Shown: positions 25,729 through 34,993 of the stretch, piece by piece
How positions within the stretch are numbered: position 1 is the first letter of the stretch
Layout: every line of letters begins with the position of its first letter
NCBI RefSeq assembly: GCF_034930985.1
Contig: NZ_JAYGIM010000007.1
Location: 186,001-250,000, forward strand
Direction of reading: 5' to 3'
Length of the DNA stretch: 64,000 nucleotides
Source: Arcicella lustrica
GTDB lineage: Bacteria; Bacteroidota; Bacteroidia; Cytophagales; Spirosomataceae
The notes under the pieces: generated by a model
What the model was told of the DNA's origin: nothing
What the model saw: the letters and a program-made list of their open reading frames with translations, nothing else
Database searches by the model: none
Program-made: the position numbers and the translations under genes

Positions 25729-27717
25729 ATGCAAAAATTTCGTCAACTTATAGCTCTTTTCTCAGCGATAATCTTGTTGAATAGTTGTAATTCAGCACTT
25801 CAATCGTTTAAAAAAGGTCAGAAAAAATTTGACAATGGTGAATACGAATTAGCCATTAAAGAATTAAAAAAGGCATCTGCAGCAAATTATGAATTGGCTA
25901 AAACGAATTATTTACTTGCCGAATCGTTTCGATTATCAAATCGTAGCATTTTAGCAGGCGAATTTTATGAAAAAGCATTAGCTGCGGGAAGCAGAGAAAA
26001 TGATTTGCGTTATCACTTGGCTACCACGCAAAAAATGCAAGGGAAATATCAAGAAGCTGCTCAAAATTTAGAGAAGTATCTTTCAGGAGTGCCAAGTAAA
26101 TTATTCAAAAGTAAAGCCCAAGCTGAAATCGACCAATTAGAAGAAGTAGAAGCTTTGGCCAATAAAAAAACGTACATCGAATTAAAACCTTTGAATATCA
26201 ATTCTACTGGAGCTGAATTTGCTCCGATTATTCAAGGAAACGATTTGATTTTTACGGCTTCACGCAAAGACATTATCTATAAAAATAACGGTTTACCTTA
26301 CTTGGGTTTATACAGAGCGGCTTTGAATAGTCCAACAGAATTGGGTAATCCAACACTTTTCAGCACGACAATCTTCAAAAATAATGCGAATGAAGGAACG
26401 CCAACATTTTCAAAAGATGGCAAAATGATGGTTTTTGCTAGAGGAAATGCAGGAAAACGTTCAGATGAATCTCCAGATGTTGATTTATACATTTCAAGAA
26501 ATATTGATGGCGTTTGGACAGAACCAGAAATCATCTCAGTATCAGACTCTTTGGCTTGGGACGGTTGTCCATCTTTTTCTGCCGATAATAAAACCCTTTA
26601 TTTTGGTTCAAATCGTGCAGGTGGAAAAGGTGGTATAGATTTGTATCGTGCCAATATTGACAATGCGGGTAGATTCGGCAGAGCTATTAATTTAGGAGCA
26701 GACATTAATACCGCTGGCGATGAAATGTTCCCTTATGTTTCAGCAGATGGAAAATTATATTTTTCTTCGGATGGACACGCAGGTTTAGGAGGTTTAGATT
26801 TATTTGTGGCAACTCGTAAAAATGGAGAAATTTCAGTAGAACATTTAGGGATTCCATTGAATTCTCGTTTTGATGATTTTGGTTTGGTTGCGATAGATTC
26901 TACCAAAGGATATTTTGCTTCAAATCGTGATTCTGGGAAAGGTGATGACGATATTTATTATTTCGAGAATACTCAGCCAGATAAAAAGTACGATGTTCCA
27001 GTAATTGCTAAGGAAACGCCTAAAAAGAAAATTATTCGTTACTTTTTGGCAGGAAGTATTACTGATATGAATAATCAGCCATTGGATGAAGTAAAAGTGG
27101 CAATTATTGATAACTCAACGAACCAAGCCATTGAGGAAATTTACACAAAATCGGAAGGTACTTTTGGCAAAGTGAAAATGGAAGAAGATAAATCTTATAC
27201 GATTGTCACTGAAAAAAATGGTTATTTCACCAAACGTGAACCTTTTACGATGCTTGGAAAATCGGTTCCATTAGAGCTTCTCACAAAAGCGGAAACGGAT
27301 ACTACTTTTTATGCAAGTATTAAATTAGATAAACCAGAAGTAGGGAAAGAAATCACAAAAATCTTTCAAATCGCTCCGATTTATTATGATTTAGATAAAG
27401 CAGATATTAGAAGTGACGCTTCACCAGAATTAGATAAAATTGTTCAGATATTAAAAGATAATCCGACCATTAAATTGGAATTAGGCTCTCATACCGATTC
27501 AAGAGCGACGACAGAGTATAATGCCAAATTATCGCAAAGAAGAGCAGATGCAGCAGTTGCTTATATTATCTCAAAAGGAATTTCTTCTGCCAGAATTGTC
27601 GCTAAAGGCTATGGTGAAAGTCAATTAGTAAACAAATGCGCTGACGGTGTGAATTGTACCGAAGAAGAGCATCAGCTAAATCGTAGAACAGAGTTTAAAG
27701 TATTATCGGTGAAGTAA
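25729..27717 (+). CDS. porE: T9SS-associated lipoprotein PorE (TPR - beta-propeller - CRD - OmpA)
   Basis: 662 aa. Lipoprotein signal with Cys20 (LNSC). Domains in order: TPR repeats (about 25-135), WD40/PD40-like beta-propeller (about 160-430; for example GTPTFSKDGKMMVFAR, GCPSFSADNKTLYFGSNRAG, MFPYVSADGKLYFSSDG), a carboxypeptidase-regulatory-like domain (about 445-530; AGSITDMNNQPLDEVKV) and an OmpA C-like peptidoglycan-binding domain (about 545-655; YYDLDKADIRSDASPELDKI, GSHTDSRATTEYNAKLSQRR). This is the architecture and size of P. gingivalis PorE, which ties the type IX secretion machine to peptidoglycan. Similar OmpA proteins with other roles exist in Bacteroidota, so the gene name is likely but not proven. 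Followed by a strong terminator. Confidence 0.8.
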   Translation: MQKFRQLIALFSAIILLNSCNSALQSFKKGQKKFDNGEYELAIKELKKASAANYELAKTNYLLAESFRLSNRSILAGEFYEKALAAGSRENDLRYHLATTQKMQGKYQEAAQNLEKYLSGVPSKLFKSKAQAEIDQLEEVEALANKKTYIELKPLNINSTGAEFAPIIQGNDLIFTASRKDIIYKNNGLPYLGLYRAALNSPTELGNPTLFSTTIFKNNANEGTPTFSKDGKMMVFARGNAGKRSDESPDVDLYISRNIDGVWTEPEIISVSDSLAWDGCPSFSADNKTLYFGSNRAGGKGGIDLYRANIDNAGRFGRAINLGADINTAGDEMFPYVSADGKLYFSSDGHAGLGGLDLFVATRKNGEISVEHLGIPLNSRFDDFGLVAIDSTKGYFASNRDSGKGDDDIYYFENTQPDKKYDVPVIAKETPKKKIIRYFLAGSITDMNNQPLDEVKVAIIDNSTNQAIEEIYTKSEGTFGKVKMEEDKSYTIVTEKNGYFTKREPFTMLGKSVPLELLTKAETDTTFYASIKLDKPEVGKEITKIFQIAPIYYDLDKADIRSDASPELDKIVQILKDNPTIKLELGSHTDSRATTEYNAKLSQRRADAAVAYIISKGISSARIVAKGYGESQLVNKCADGVNCTEEEHQLNRRTEFKVLSVK

Positions 27718-27733
27718 TAACTGACACATAAAT

Positions 27734-27769
27734 AAAAAAAGCGGAAGACCTAAATCTTCCGCTTTTTTT
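27734..27769. terminator. Bidirectional terminator between porE and lon
   Basis: AAAAAAAGCGGAAGA/TCTTCCGCTTTTTTT, 15-bp perfect stem, 6-nt loop, between convergent genes. Confidence 0.92.
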
Positions 27770-27773
27770 ATGA

Positions 27774-30260
27774 CTAATTTAAAATTACTTCTCGCTTATC
27801 TTCTGGAAAAATAAAATTGATTGGCTTTGAAACCTTTTCTTCCATCAAGGCAATTTTCAGTACTTCATCTACCATATCTACATAATGGAAAGTTAGATCT
27901 GAAATATAAGACGGCGTGATTTCTTCGATGTCTTTTCTGTTTTTATGACACAAAATAATCTCTTGAATTCCTGCACGTTTAGCGGCTAAAATCTTTTCTT
28001 TGATACCACCAACTGGTAATACTTTACCACGCAAGGTTACTTCGCCAGTCATAGCCAAATTAGGCTTTACTTTACGCTGTGTTAAAGCCGAAGCAATCGA
28101 CGTTGTCATCGTAATCCCTGCCGATGGTCCATCTTTAGGAACTGCACCTGCTGGAACGTGAATATGAAGGTTATAATAATCGAAAATACGATAGTCAATA
28201 CCATATTCATCGGCATGGGCTCTCAAATATGAAAGCGCTGCCATTGCAGATTCTTTCATTACATCACCTAATTGACCCGATAAAGTAACTCCACCTTTCC
28301 CACGATTCAAGATTGATTCTATGAATAAAATATCGCCACCAACGGGTGTCCAAGCTAAACCTGTCACTACGCCTGCGGTATCGTTTGTTTCGTACAAATC
28401 TTTATCGAAGTACTCTTGTCCCAATAACTTCACAACCTCCTCTGGTTTAATCACCTTTGGATATTCTTCTTGCATGGCAATTGATTTCGTTACTTTTCTA
28501 ATCAATTTACCTACTTGTTGTTCTAGTTTTCTAACACCAGATTCACGAGTGTAGCCTTCAATTAATTTTTGTAAAGCAGCATCCGTAATATTCAAGGTTT
28601 TATTTTCTAAACCATGTTCTTCTTTTTGTTTTGGAACAAGGTGTTTTTTGGCAATTTGTACTTTCTCTTCCATTGTGTAACCACTGATGTCAATGATTTC
28701 CATACGGTCACGAAGTGCTGGATGAATACTATCCAAAGAGTTTGCCGTAGCGATGAACAATACTTTAGAAAGATCATATTCAATTTCCAAGTAATTATCC
28801 ATGAACGCATTGTTTTGCTCTGGGTCAAGTACTTCTAACAAAGCCGAAGAAGGATCGCCACGGTGGTCTGAACCAACTTTATCAATTTCGTCTAAAATAA
28901 AAACTGGATTCGCTGAACCTGCTTTTTTAATATTTTGAATTAATTTTCCCGGCATAGCACCGATGTAGGTTTTACGATGTCCTCTGATTTCAGATTCATC
29001 ATGTAAACCACCCAATGCCATTCTTACATATTTTCTACCTAAAGCTTTGGCAACAGATTTCCCTAGAGAAGTTTTACCAACGCCTGGAGGGCCGTATAAA
29101 CATAAAATTGGAGCTTTCATATTGCCCTTCATTTTTAATACGGCTAAGTATTCTATGATTCTTTCTTTTACCTTTTCTAGTCCGAAATGGTCTGAATCAA
29201 GTACTTTTTGGGCTTTCTTGAGGTCGAAATTGTCTTTCGTGATTTCATTCCAAGGTAAATCAACCAATAATTCAACATAATTCATCAACATCGGATATTC
29301 TGCCGACATCGAATTGGTGCGTTGTAATTTGGCTAATTCTTTTTGGAAATGGTCACCAACTTCCTTACTCCATTTTTTGTTCGCTCCTTTTGCTCTGATT
29401 TTATCAAGTTCGGCTTCTGGACTATCAACGCCCAATTCTTCTTGCAAAACTTTAATTTGCTGACGCAAATAATAATCACGCTGTTGCTGATCAATATCAC
29501 TACTTGCTTTACTTTGAATTTCACGCTTGATTTCCAATAAATCAATATCGGTCATCATCAATTCAAGTAATTTTCTAGCCTGCTCAAGTCCATTAATTGT
29601 TTCTAACAATTGTTGTTTTTCGGCTAGTTCAGCATTGACATTGGCAGAAAGGAAGTGAATCAGAAAGTTTGGAGATTCAATATTATCTAAAGCAATTTGT
29701 GCTTCACGAGGAATTTCTGGGTTCAAGAATAAAATCCTTGTAGCCATTTCTCGCAAAGATTGAATCAAAGCTTTGTTTTCTTTATTGAGTTTAGAAGGCA
29801 AATTATCTTCTAAATATTTTACTTTCGCAATAAGGTTTGGCTCTGTTTTGATATAATTATCTACTTCAAAACGCTTGCGTCCTTGAACAATAATCGTAGT
29901 GTTTCCGCCCGGTAAAACAATCATTTTAATGATATGCGCTACCGTTCCAACTTTGTATAAATCTTCACCAACGGGTTCTTCTTTATTCGGATTGGCTTGT
30001 GTGATTACACCAATGGTTCTATTTCCTTTGTAAGCTTTTTTGACAAGTCGAACAGATTTTTGTCTTCCAACGGTAATTGGAATTACCATTCCGGGGAATA
30101 AAATAACATTTCGAATAGGTAATATTGGTAATTCGTCAGTAAGTTTTCCAAGTTTTTCATCATCAACTCCTTCTGAACCAAGAGGAATTAATTCAATGCC
30201 ATCGAAATCAGAAATTTCGGCAAGCTTAAGGTTATTTAAAAAGTTTTTATCTAGACTCAT
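27774..30260 (-). CDS. lon: ATP-dependent endopeptidase La (Lon)
   Basis: 828 aa. N-terminal LON substrate domain (ELPILPIRNVILFPGMVIPI), AAA+ module with Walker A GPPGVGKTSLGKS and Walker B FILDEIDKV, and the C-terminal Ser-Lys protease domain with Ser713 in PKDGPSAGITM and Lys756 in GGIKEKILAAKRAG, 43 residues apart as in E. coli Lon. It degrades damaged and regulatory proteins in the cytoplasm. The last residues after about 810 are a short acidic/basic tail. Monocistronic, convergent with porE. Confidence 0.97.
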   Translation of the reverse strand: MSLDKNFLNNLKLAEISDFDGIELIPLGSEGVDDEKLGKLTDELPILPIRNVILFPGMVIPITVGRQKSVRLVKKAYKGNRTIGVITQANPNKEEPVGEDLYKVGTVAHIIKMIVLPGGNTTIIVQGRKRFEVDNYIKTEPNLIAKVKYLEDNLPSKLNKENKALIQSLREMATRILFLNPEIPREAQIALDNIESPNFLIHFLSANVNAELAEKQQLLETINGLEQARKLLELMMTDIDLLEIKREIQSKASSDIDQQQRDYYLRQQIKVLQEELGVDSPEAELDKIRAKGANKKWSKEVGDHFQKELAKLQRTNSMSAEYPMLMNYVELLVDLPWNEITKDNFDLKKAQKVLDSDHFGLEKVKERIIEYLAVLKMKGNMKAPILCLYGPPGVGKTSLGKSVAKALGRKYVRMALGGLHDESEIRGHRKTYIGAMPGKLIQNIKKAGSANPVFILDEIDKVGSDHRGDPSSALLEVLDPEQNNAFMDNYLEIEYDLSKVLFIATANSLDSIHPALRDRMEIIDISGYTMEEKVQIAKKHLVPKQKEEHGLENKTLNITDAALQKLIEGYTRESGVRKLEQQVGKLIRKVTKSIAMQEEYPKVIKPEEVVKLLGQEYFDKDLYETNDTAGVVTGLAWTPVGGDILFIESILNRGKGGVTLSGQLGDVMKESAMAALSYLRAHADEYGIDYRIFDYYNLHIHVPAGAVPKDGPSAGITMTTSIASALTQRKVKPNLAMTGEVTLRGKVLPVGGIKEKILAAKRAGIQEIILCHKNRKDIEEITPSYISDLTFHYVDMVDEVLKIALMEEKVSKPINFIFPEDKREVILN

Positions 30261-30679
30261 ATTATGTATTATGCAAATTTGGAAATATGTAATGTGATGA
30301 TGTAGCTAAGCTGGCTAAACACGATTTAATTTAAGTGGAGAATAGTTTGAAATTTAGTAAAGACTATTTCCAAATTCAAATGAATTGTTCTGCCACAATG
30401 ACAGAAGTTATAAAATTACACTTAAAAATTATACAAACAAATTTCATTTATTAAACGGTCAAACCTTATGCCAATTGACATATTGACATGTGTTTAATAG
30501 GATGTACAAAGGTTTTTTACTCTTTTTACTCCGTTTTGTTAAAAATTATGCTGAAAGACTAAAGACAAAATCCTTTCGTTATGATTGAAACAAAAAACAA
30601 TCATTTAAAATCTCACATTGATTATTTTAATTCACCCATAAAGTAGTGGTTTTATGTTGAACATCTTATGCTATTTACT

Positions 30680-30733
30680 ATGAAGATGATTTTGAAATGT
30701 TTGGGATTCCATTCATTTGAAATAATTACCTGA
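30680..30733 (+). CDS. Possible leader peptide upstream of HMG-CoA lyase
   Basis: 17 codons, MKMILKCLGFHSFEIIT, ending in TGA at 30731-30733. The stop codon sits inside CCTGACCA (30729-30736), which can pair with the 3' strand of the downstream terminator hairpin; the trp leader of this window has the same stop-in-antiterminator layout. Ile-Ile-Thr precede the stop. There is no striking run of one amino acid, so what it might sense is unclear. Another tiny ORF (30654) overlaps it. Confidence 0.3.
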   Translation: MKMILKCLGFHSFEIIT

Positions 30734-30780
30734 CCACTTTTACAAAGTCCCGATTCAGCAATGGTCGGGATTTTTGTTTT
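30729..30780 (+). promoter_or_regulatory. Candidate transcription attenuator of the HMG-CoA lyase gene
   Basis: Terminator: TCCCGA (30748-30753) / TCGGGA (30765-30770), then TTTTTGTTTTT. Alternative pairing: CCTGACCA (30729-30736) with TGGTCGGG (30762-30769), 8 bp with one G.U, which would take up the terminator's 3' strand. The lyase ATG is about 90 bp downstream and no gene ends upstream on this strand to need a terminator. Confidence 0.45.
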
Positions 30781-30871
30781 TCATCAGAAAAAGGCTAAGT
30801 TTAGAGAGTAATTCGGTACTTCAAAAACAATCTAAAATCATTGTTGATAATTCAATAATGAACCTTAAAAC

Positions 30872-31726
30872 ATGAAAAACATTAAACTGATAGAATGCCC
30901 ACGAGATGCCATGCAAGGCTGGGAAAGGCAAATTCCGACGGAACAAAAAATTACTTATCTCAAACAATTATTACAAGTTGGTTTTGACACGCTTGATTTC
31001 GGTAGTTTTGTTTCACCAAAAGCGATTCCTCAAATGGCAGATACAGAATTAGTGTATCGTGCTTTGGAAGAAAGTAATTCTCCAACGAAATTATTAGCTA
31101 TCATCGCTAATTTACGTGGAGCAGAAAAGGCGATTACTTTCGAAAAAATCAAATACTTAGGTTTTCCATTTTCTATTTCAGAAACTTTTCAACAACGAAA
31201 CACGAATATTTCTGTTGAAGAAGCTTTTAAAACAGTAGAAGCCATTCAAGCACTTTGTTTGAAGAATGATAAAGAATTGGTTGTGTATTTTTCAATGGCT
31301 TTTGGGAATCCTTATCAAGATGTTTATGATGTTGAAATTGTAGCGAATTGGGCTGAAAAGATGGCAAATCTTGGCATCAAAATTATTGCGCTTTCGGATA
31401 CTGTTGGTTTGGCAAATGCTGAAATTATTTCATCAATTTTCAATACTTTAATTCCAGCTTATCCGAATATTGAATTTGGCGGACATTTTCATGCCAGTGC
31501 TGATGCTTGGTTACCCAAAATACAAGCGGCTTATGAGGCTGGTTGTACTCGTTTTGATGGAGCCATCGGAGGCTTTGGCGGTTGTCCAATGGCAGAAGAT
31601 GAATTAGTTGGTAATATCAACACCCAAAACTTGGTTGACTTTTTCGAAAATCAACAAATTGATTTAGGACTAAATTTATCTGCTTTCAGAAAAGCTGTTC
31701 AAGAAAGCTGGAGTGTTTTTATATGA
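30872..31726 (+). CDS. Hydroxymethylglutaryl-CoA lyase
   Basis: 284 aa, DRE-TIM metallolyase fold. It cleaves HMG-CoA to acetoacetate and acetyl-CoA, the end of leucine breakdown. Diagnostic parts: IKLIECPRDAMQGW at the start (metal-binding Asp), TLDFGSFVSPKAIPQM, the metal histidines in GGHFHASADAWLP, and the lyase signature with active-site Cys GGFGGCPMAEDELVGN. A little short of the usual about 300 aa but complete. Possibly controlled by the attenuator just upstream. Confidence 0.9.
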   Translation: MKNIKLIECPRDAMQGWERQIPTEQKITYLKQLLQVGFDTLDFGSFVSPKAIPQMADTELVYRALEESNSPTKLLAIIANLRGAEKAITFEKIKYLGFPFSISETFQQRNTNISVEEAFKTVEAIQALCLKNDKELVVYFSMAFGNPYQDVYDVEIVANWAEKMANLGIKIIALSDTVGLANAEIISSIFNTLIPAYPNIEFGGHFHASADAWLPKIQAAYEAGCTRFDGAIGGFGGCPMAEDELVGNINTQNLVDFFENQQIDLGLNLSAFRKAVQESWSVFI

Positions 31727-31801
31727 GATTTTGGAAATCTACAACATGATAATTACCTTGTTTACATTATTATTTCTATAACATTTTACACATACATTTT
31801 C

Positions 31802-32491
31802 ATGAAAAAGCTTCTATTGATTCTACTACTTTTACAAAGTACATTTTCTTTTTCCCAAAAATTTGGAGCAAGAATTGGATTCAGTTTTTCTGACCAAATT
31901 ATTAGTTTTCCCAACATCGGTTTTTTGTATGAAATACCACTAACTAACAAATTATCACTAAGTACTGAGTTAAATAGAACAGTGCGAGGGCATATTGCTA
32001 AAGTAACCTATTTAGATGGGATAGGTAGGGTTTTAGCTTATGAAGATGAAGGAATAGTTAATTCCTTTGTTGAATTGCCAGTACATTTGAAACTTCATAT
32101 TAACAAAAGCAATAACCCGAACACTGGCTTTTCGTTAAAAGCTGGTCCATATATTGGTTATTCACTAAAAAGAACGCTTTTTTTGAAAAGTGGGATGAGG
32201 GATAATGACTGGTTGAGAGATAAAGCTAAAGAATTTGACAGCTCTACACTTGGTACCTCAAAAATTGACTATGGAATAAATCTGGGATTAGTATATGGCT
32301 TAAAGAAAATTCCATTGAATTTTGAATTGAGATATTACAAAGGCTTTTCTAAACAAGAGCGACAAAATTTGTATTTATATGATAAGTTTCAACCAAATGA
32401 CCCTTTTGATAATGGATTGAAAGATTATGTTGATGGACCAAAAATAAATGATATTGGTGGCTTTGAATGGGCAGTAGGATATAGGTTTTAA
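31802..32491 (+). CDS. Outer-membrane beta-barrel protein (PorT-like fold)
   Basis: 229 aa with a signal peptide (LLLILLLLQSTFSFSQ) and KFGARIGFSFSDQI directly after it, the typical start of 'outer membrane protein beta-barrel' proteins of Bacteroidota. Later strands such as GFSLKAGPYIGYSL, YGINLGLVYGL and the final FEWAVGYRF support an 8-stranded barrel with an aromatic C-terminus. It is not similar to the barrels at 1888 and 6916. It ends 7 bp from the convergent serine dehydratase gene with no terminator between. Role unknown. Confidence 0.8.
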   Translation: MKKLLLILLLLQSTFSFSQKFGARIGFSFSDQIISFPNIGFLYEIPLTNKLSLSTELNRTVRGHIAKVTYLDGIGRVLAYEDEGIVNSFVELPVHLKLHINKSNNPNTGFSLKAGPYIGYSLKRTLFLKSGMRDNDWLRDKAKEFDSSTLGTSKIDYGINLGLVYGLKKIPLNFELRYYKGFSKQERQNLYLYDKFQPNDPFDNGLKDYVDGPKINDIGGFEWAVGYRF

Positions 32492-32498
32492 TTTTATC

Positions 32499-33875
32499 CT
32501 AACATTCCGTCGCACTCAGAGCCAAACCAGCTTCTGAAGTTTCTTTGTATTTTTTAGACATATCTTTTCCTGTTGCTTTCATTACTTTAATGACGCTGTC
32601 CAGCGAAATTTTCTGTAAAGAACTATCGCCAGCAGTTGCTAGTAAAAAAGCATTATAAGATTTTACTGCTCCCATCGCATTGCGTTCGATACACGGAATC
32701 TGAACATAACCACCGATTGGGTCGCAAGTCATGCCCAAATGGTGCTCGATGCCAATTTCAGCAGCCGATTCCATAGCGTTAATATCTTTTGTCGCACAGT
32801 AAGTCAGCATCGCAGCAGCCATTGCCGATGCTGAACCGATTTCGCCCATGCAACCCATCTCAGCACCCGAAATACTCGCATTATGTTTTACCAAAAAACC
32901 AACTGCCGCTGCCGCCCACATACCATCTCTCATTAAAGAAGGAGCATAATGAAAATGATTTTTAATCAAATAAGTAATGCCGGGAATTACACCAGATGCA
33001 CCCGAAGTTGGAGCCGTAACTACAATATTTCCAGCTGCATTTTCTTCGGAAGCAGCCAAACAATAGGCATTTAAAAAAATCAAAAAACTATCGCTCGTAA
33101 TCGCCAAGTTTTTGGCTCTTTGATAAAGTAAGGGAGCTTTTCTACGTAGTTTAATGGTTCCAGGTAATACTCGATTATCCTTCAAGCCACGTTTTACGGC
33201 TTTGTGCATAAAATCTAAAATGGTATCTATTTTATGTTCGATTTCTTTTTTTGAAGCACCCGTCAAAGCCATTTCATTTGCCAACATGAGTTCTGTTAAA
33301 GTAATTTTTTCACGACTTAAATGCGCTTTTAATTCCTTCATACTGGTGTATGGGAAAGGAAGTGTCACAGTACTTTTAGTATTTTGTTTCTCTCCTTTTC
33401 GATAAATAAATCCACCCCCAATTGAATAATATTCATGTTCAAGTATCAATTGCTCTCCATCTTTCAATTTTAACACCATCGTATTGGCATGCGGAGAATC
33501 GTATTTTCCTTTGTGAAAGAAAAAATTATCTGCATTTACTTCAATGATGTATTCATGGAATTTGACTGGATATTTTTCAGCAGGATTTTTGAGAATTTTC
33601 AGAAATTTAATAGGGTCGCAAGCATCTGGTTTCCAACCTAACAATCCCGCAACTATTGCTCTGTCTGTGCCATGTCCTTTGCCTGTAGCACTTAACGAGC
33701 CGTATAAATGTATTTCAATGTTAAGGTTTTCGGAAGTTATTGACGATGATAAAAGATTAATTTCTTTCAGGAAGTCAAAAGATGCTTTCATCGGACCAAT
33801 CGTATGTGAGCTTGATGGTCCAGGTCCAACTTTGAATAAATCAAAAATGGAAGTAGTAATCGCTTGAGAAGACAT
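32499..33875 (-). CDS. sdaA: L-serine ammonia-lyase (iron-sulfur type, single chain)
   Basis: 458 aa. It converts L-serine to pyruvate and ammonia with a [4Fe-4S] cluster. The beta-domain motif SIFDLFKVGPGPSSSHTIGP opens the protein; cluster cysteines are in AEMGCMGEIGSASAM, MTCDPIGGYVQIPC and its following IERN. Start at 33875 (MSSQAITTSIFD) fits the family length; the frame runs open to 33998 but that part has no family similarity. SxxK-like regulatory parts are not seen. The UbiA-type gene lies 80 bp upstream on the same strand. Confidence 0.93.
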   Translation of the reverse strand: MSSQAITTSIFDLFKVGPGPSSSHTIGPMKASFDFLKEINLLSSSITSENLNIEIHLYGSLSATGKGHGTDRAIVAGLLGWKPDACDPIKFLKILKNPAEKYPVKFHEYIIEVNADNFFFHKGKYDSPHANTMVLKLKDGEQLILEHEYYSIGGGFIYRKGEKQNTKSTVTLPFPYTSMKELKAHLSREKITLTELMLANEMALTGASKKEIEHKIDTILDFMHKAVKRGLKDNRVLPGTIKLRRKAPLLYQRAKNLAITSDSFLIFLNAYCLAASEENAAGNIVVTAPTSGASGVIPGITYLIKNHFHYAPSLMRDGMWAAAAVGFLVKHNASISGAEMGCMGEIGSASAMAAAMLTYCATKDINAMESAAEIGIEHHLGMTCDPIGGYVQIPCIERNAMGAVKSYNAFLLATAGDSSLQKISLDSVIKVMKATGKDMSKKYKETSEAGLALSATEC

Positions 33876-33955
33876 AAGTTTGTTGAAGTATTGAATTTTG
33901 ATGTTAAATATACATCTTTTTAATAATCCTGGAGTCTGTTCATCAGCTACGTTTA

Positions 33956-34825
33956 TTACTTGCTTAGAAACAGTAATATAAAAAACAGATTCAGACAAAT
34001 TGAACCCAAAAAGTTGAGTTGCATAGTGTGTTTGTAATCAGCTAATTGTTCATTTTTTAATACTTTCAAAAACCAAACATTGAAGAAAATTAAGACTGGA
34101 GACATTACAAGTAAATAAACAATGAAAGCTGAAAAATTAAAGATTTCCTTTTCCTGAAAAAAGAAGAAAAAGCCAATAGTAACCAGTAGAAAAATGCCCG
34201 CAGTGAATAGAAAAGTACCTCTGATTCCCAATAATCTACTCATGGTTAAATCGCCTCTTTTGGCATCTTCTTCGTGTTGATAAATTTGTGTCATCGGATA
34301 AAACCCTAATAGATTAAAGCTACTTAACACAGCAGGAAACAAGTATTTTTCTTGCATTAAATCACTTATCAAAACATTATCAATCGCTTGAATAACGGTT
34401 AAATAAGTAAAAGCTCCCTGAAAAATACCAACCGTAATCCAGCTTAGAATAGGATATTTTTTGAGTCTGATTTTATCATTAGAATACGCTTTTGAAATAC
34501 TGCTATAAATGAACAAAGCCAAAGCCAAAACCCAACCTGAAAGAAAGTAGGCAATGATTATTGCTAAAATGTCTAAAGCCCAAGCTACGTAAAAAAGCTC
34601 TTTGCTAACAGGCGGAGGGTTTTCTAAACCACCAATTGAACCTTCATCTTTATCGTAATAACTGTTGTAAGCATTTGAAGCTGGATATATCAGTAAATGC
34701 AGAAGTACGAAAACGCCAATGCTGATTCCTGTGTTTACATGATTTGTTTGGCTTAAAGCAAACCAATAAACGGGCATGAGGAAAAAAGAAAATGGAATCC
34801 TGAGATGCAAAAGAATATTTTTCAT
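33956..34825 (-). CDS. UbiA-family prenyltransferase-like membrane protein
   Basis: 289 aa with about eight transmembrane helices. Both Asp-rich motifs of the UbiA superfamily can be placed: NAYNSYYDKDEG (first) and YQHEEDAKRGDLT (second, DxxxGD-like). They bind Mg2+-diphosphate in prenyl transfer to an aromatic or quinone acceptor. The first motif is less canonical (YNSYYDKDEG instead of NDxxDxxxD), so the substrate is uncertain. Same strand as sdaA, 80 bp apart; a shared transcript is possible. Confidence 0.8.
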   Translation of the reverse strand: MKNILLHLRIPFSFFLMPVYWFALSQTNHVNTGISIGVFVLLHLLIYPASNAYNSYYDKDEGSIGGLENPPPVSKELFYVAWALDILAIIIAYFLSGWVLALALFIYSSISKAYSNDKIRLKKYPILSWITVGIFQGAFTYLTVIQAIDNVLISDLMQEKYLFPAVLSSFNLLGFYPMTQIYQHEEDAKRGDLTMSRLLGIRGTFLFTAGIFLLVTIGFFFFFQEKEIFNFSAFIVYLLVMSPVLIFFNVWFLKVLKNEQLADYKHTMQLNFLGSICLNLFFILLFLSK

Positions 34826-34993
34826 ACTTCGATTATTGAGTGATTAAGCGAGTTAGTGAATGAGTGATTTTTAATATTCCAACTGAACATAATCTGTAAA
34901 TTTCTTGATTCTCGTCGTTAACTGCGAGAGTTGCCGCTACGGTTTTTATATTTTATCATCAATCTGAAATCTAACATCTCAAATCCAAAATCA

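Larger units (their letters stand above)
30261..30871. other. Long leader/intergenic region before HMG-CoA lyase
   Basis: 611 bp without a normal-sized ORF. It contains a short ORF (30680-30733) and a terminator-like hairpin (30748-30780) that together look like an attenuator; the rest is AT-rich with nothing I can name. Confidence 0.6.

Noticed and set aside
30261..30871. tRNA, riboswitch or known small RNA in the longer gaps
   Set aside because: I looked for cloverleaf-like stems and known aptamer cores in all gaps above 300 bp and recognised none; only the attenuator-like structures listed are supported.
33876..33998. N-terminal extension of serine dehydratase
   Set aside because: The family begins close to SIFDLFKVGPGPSSSHT; the added 41 residues are not conserved in type.
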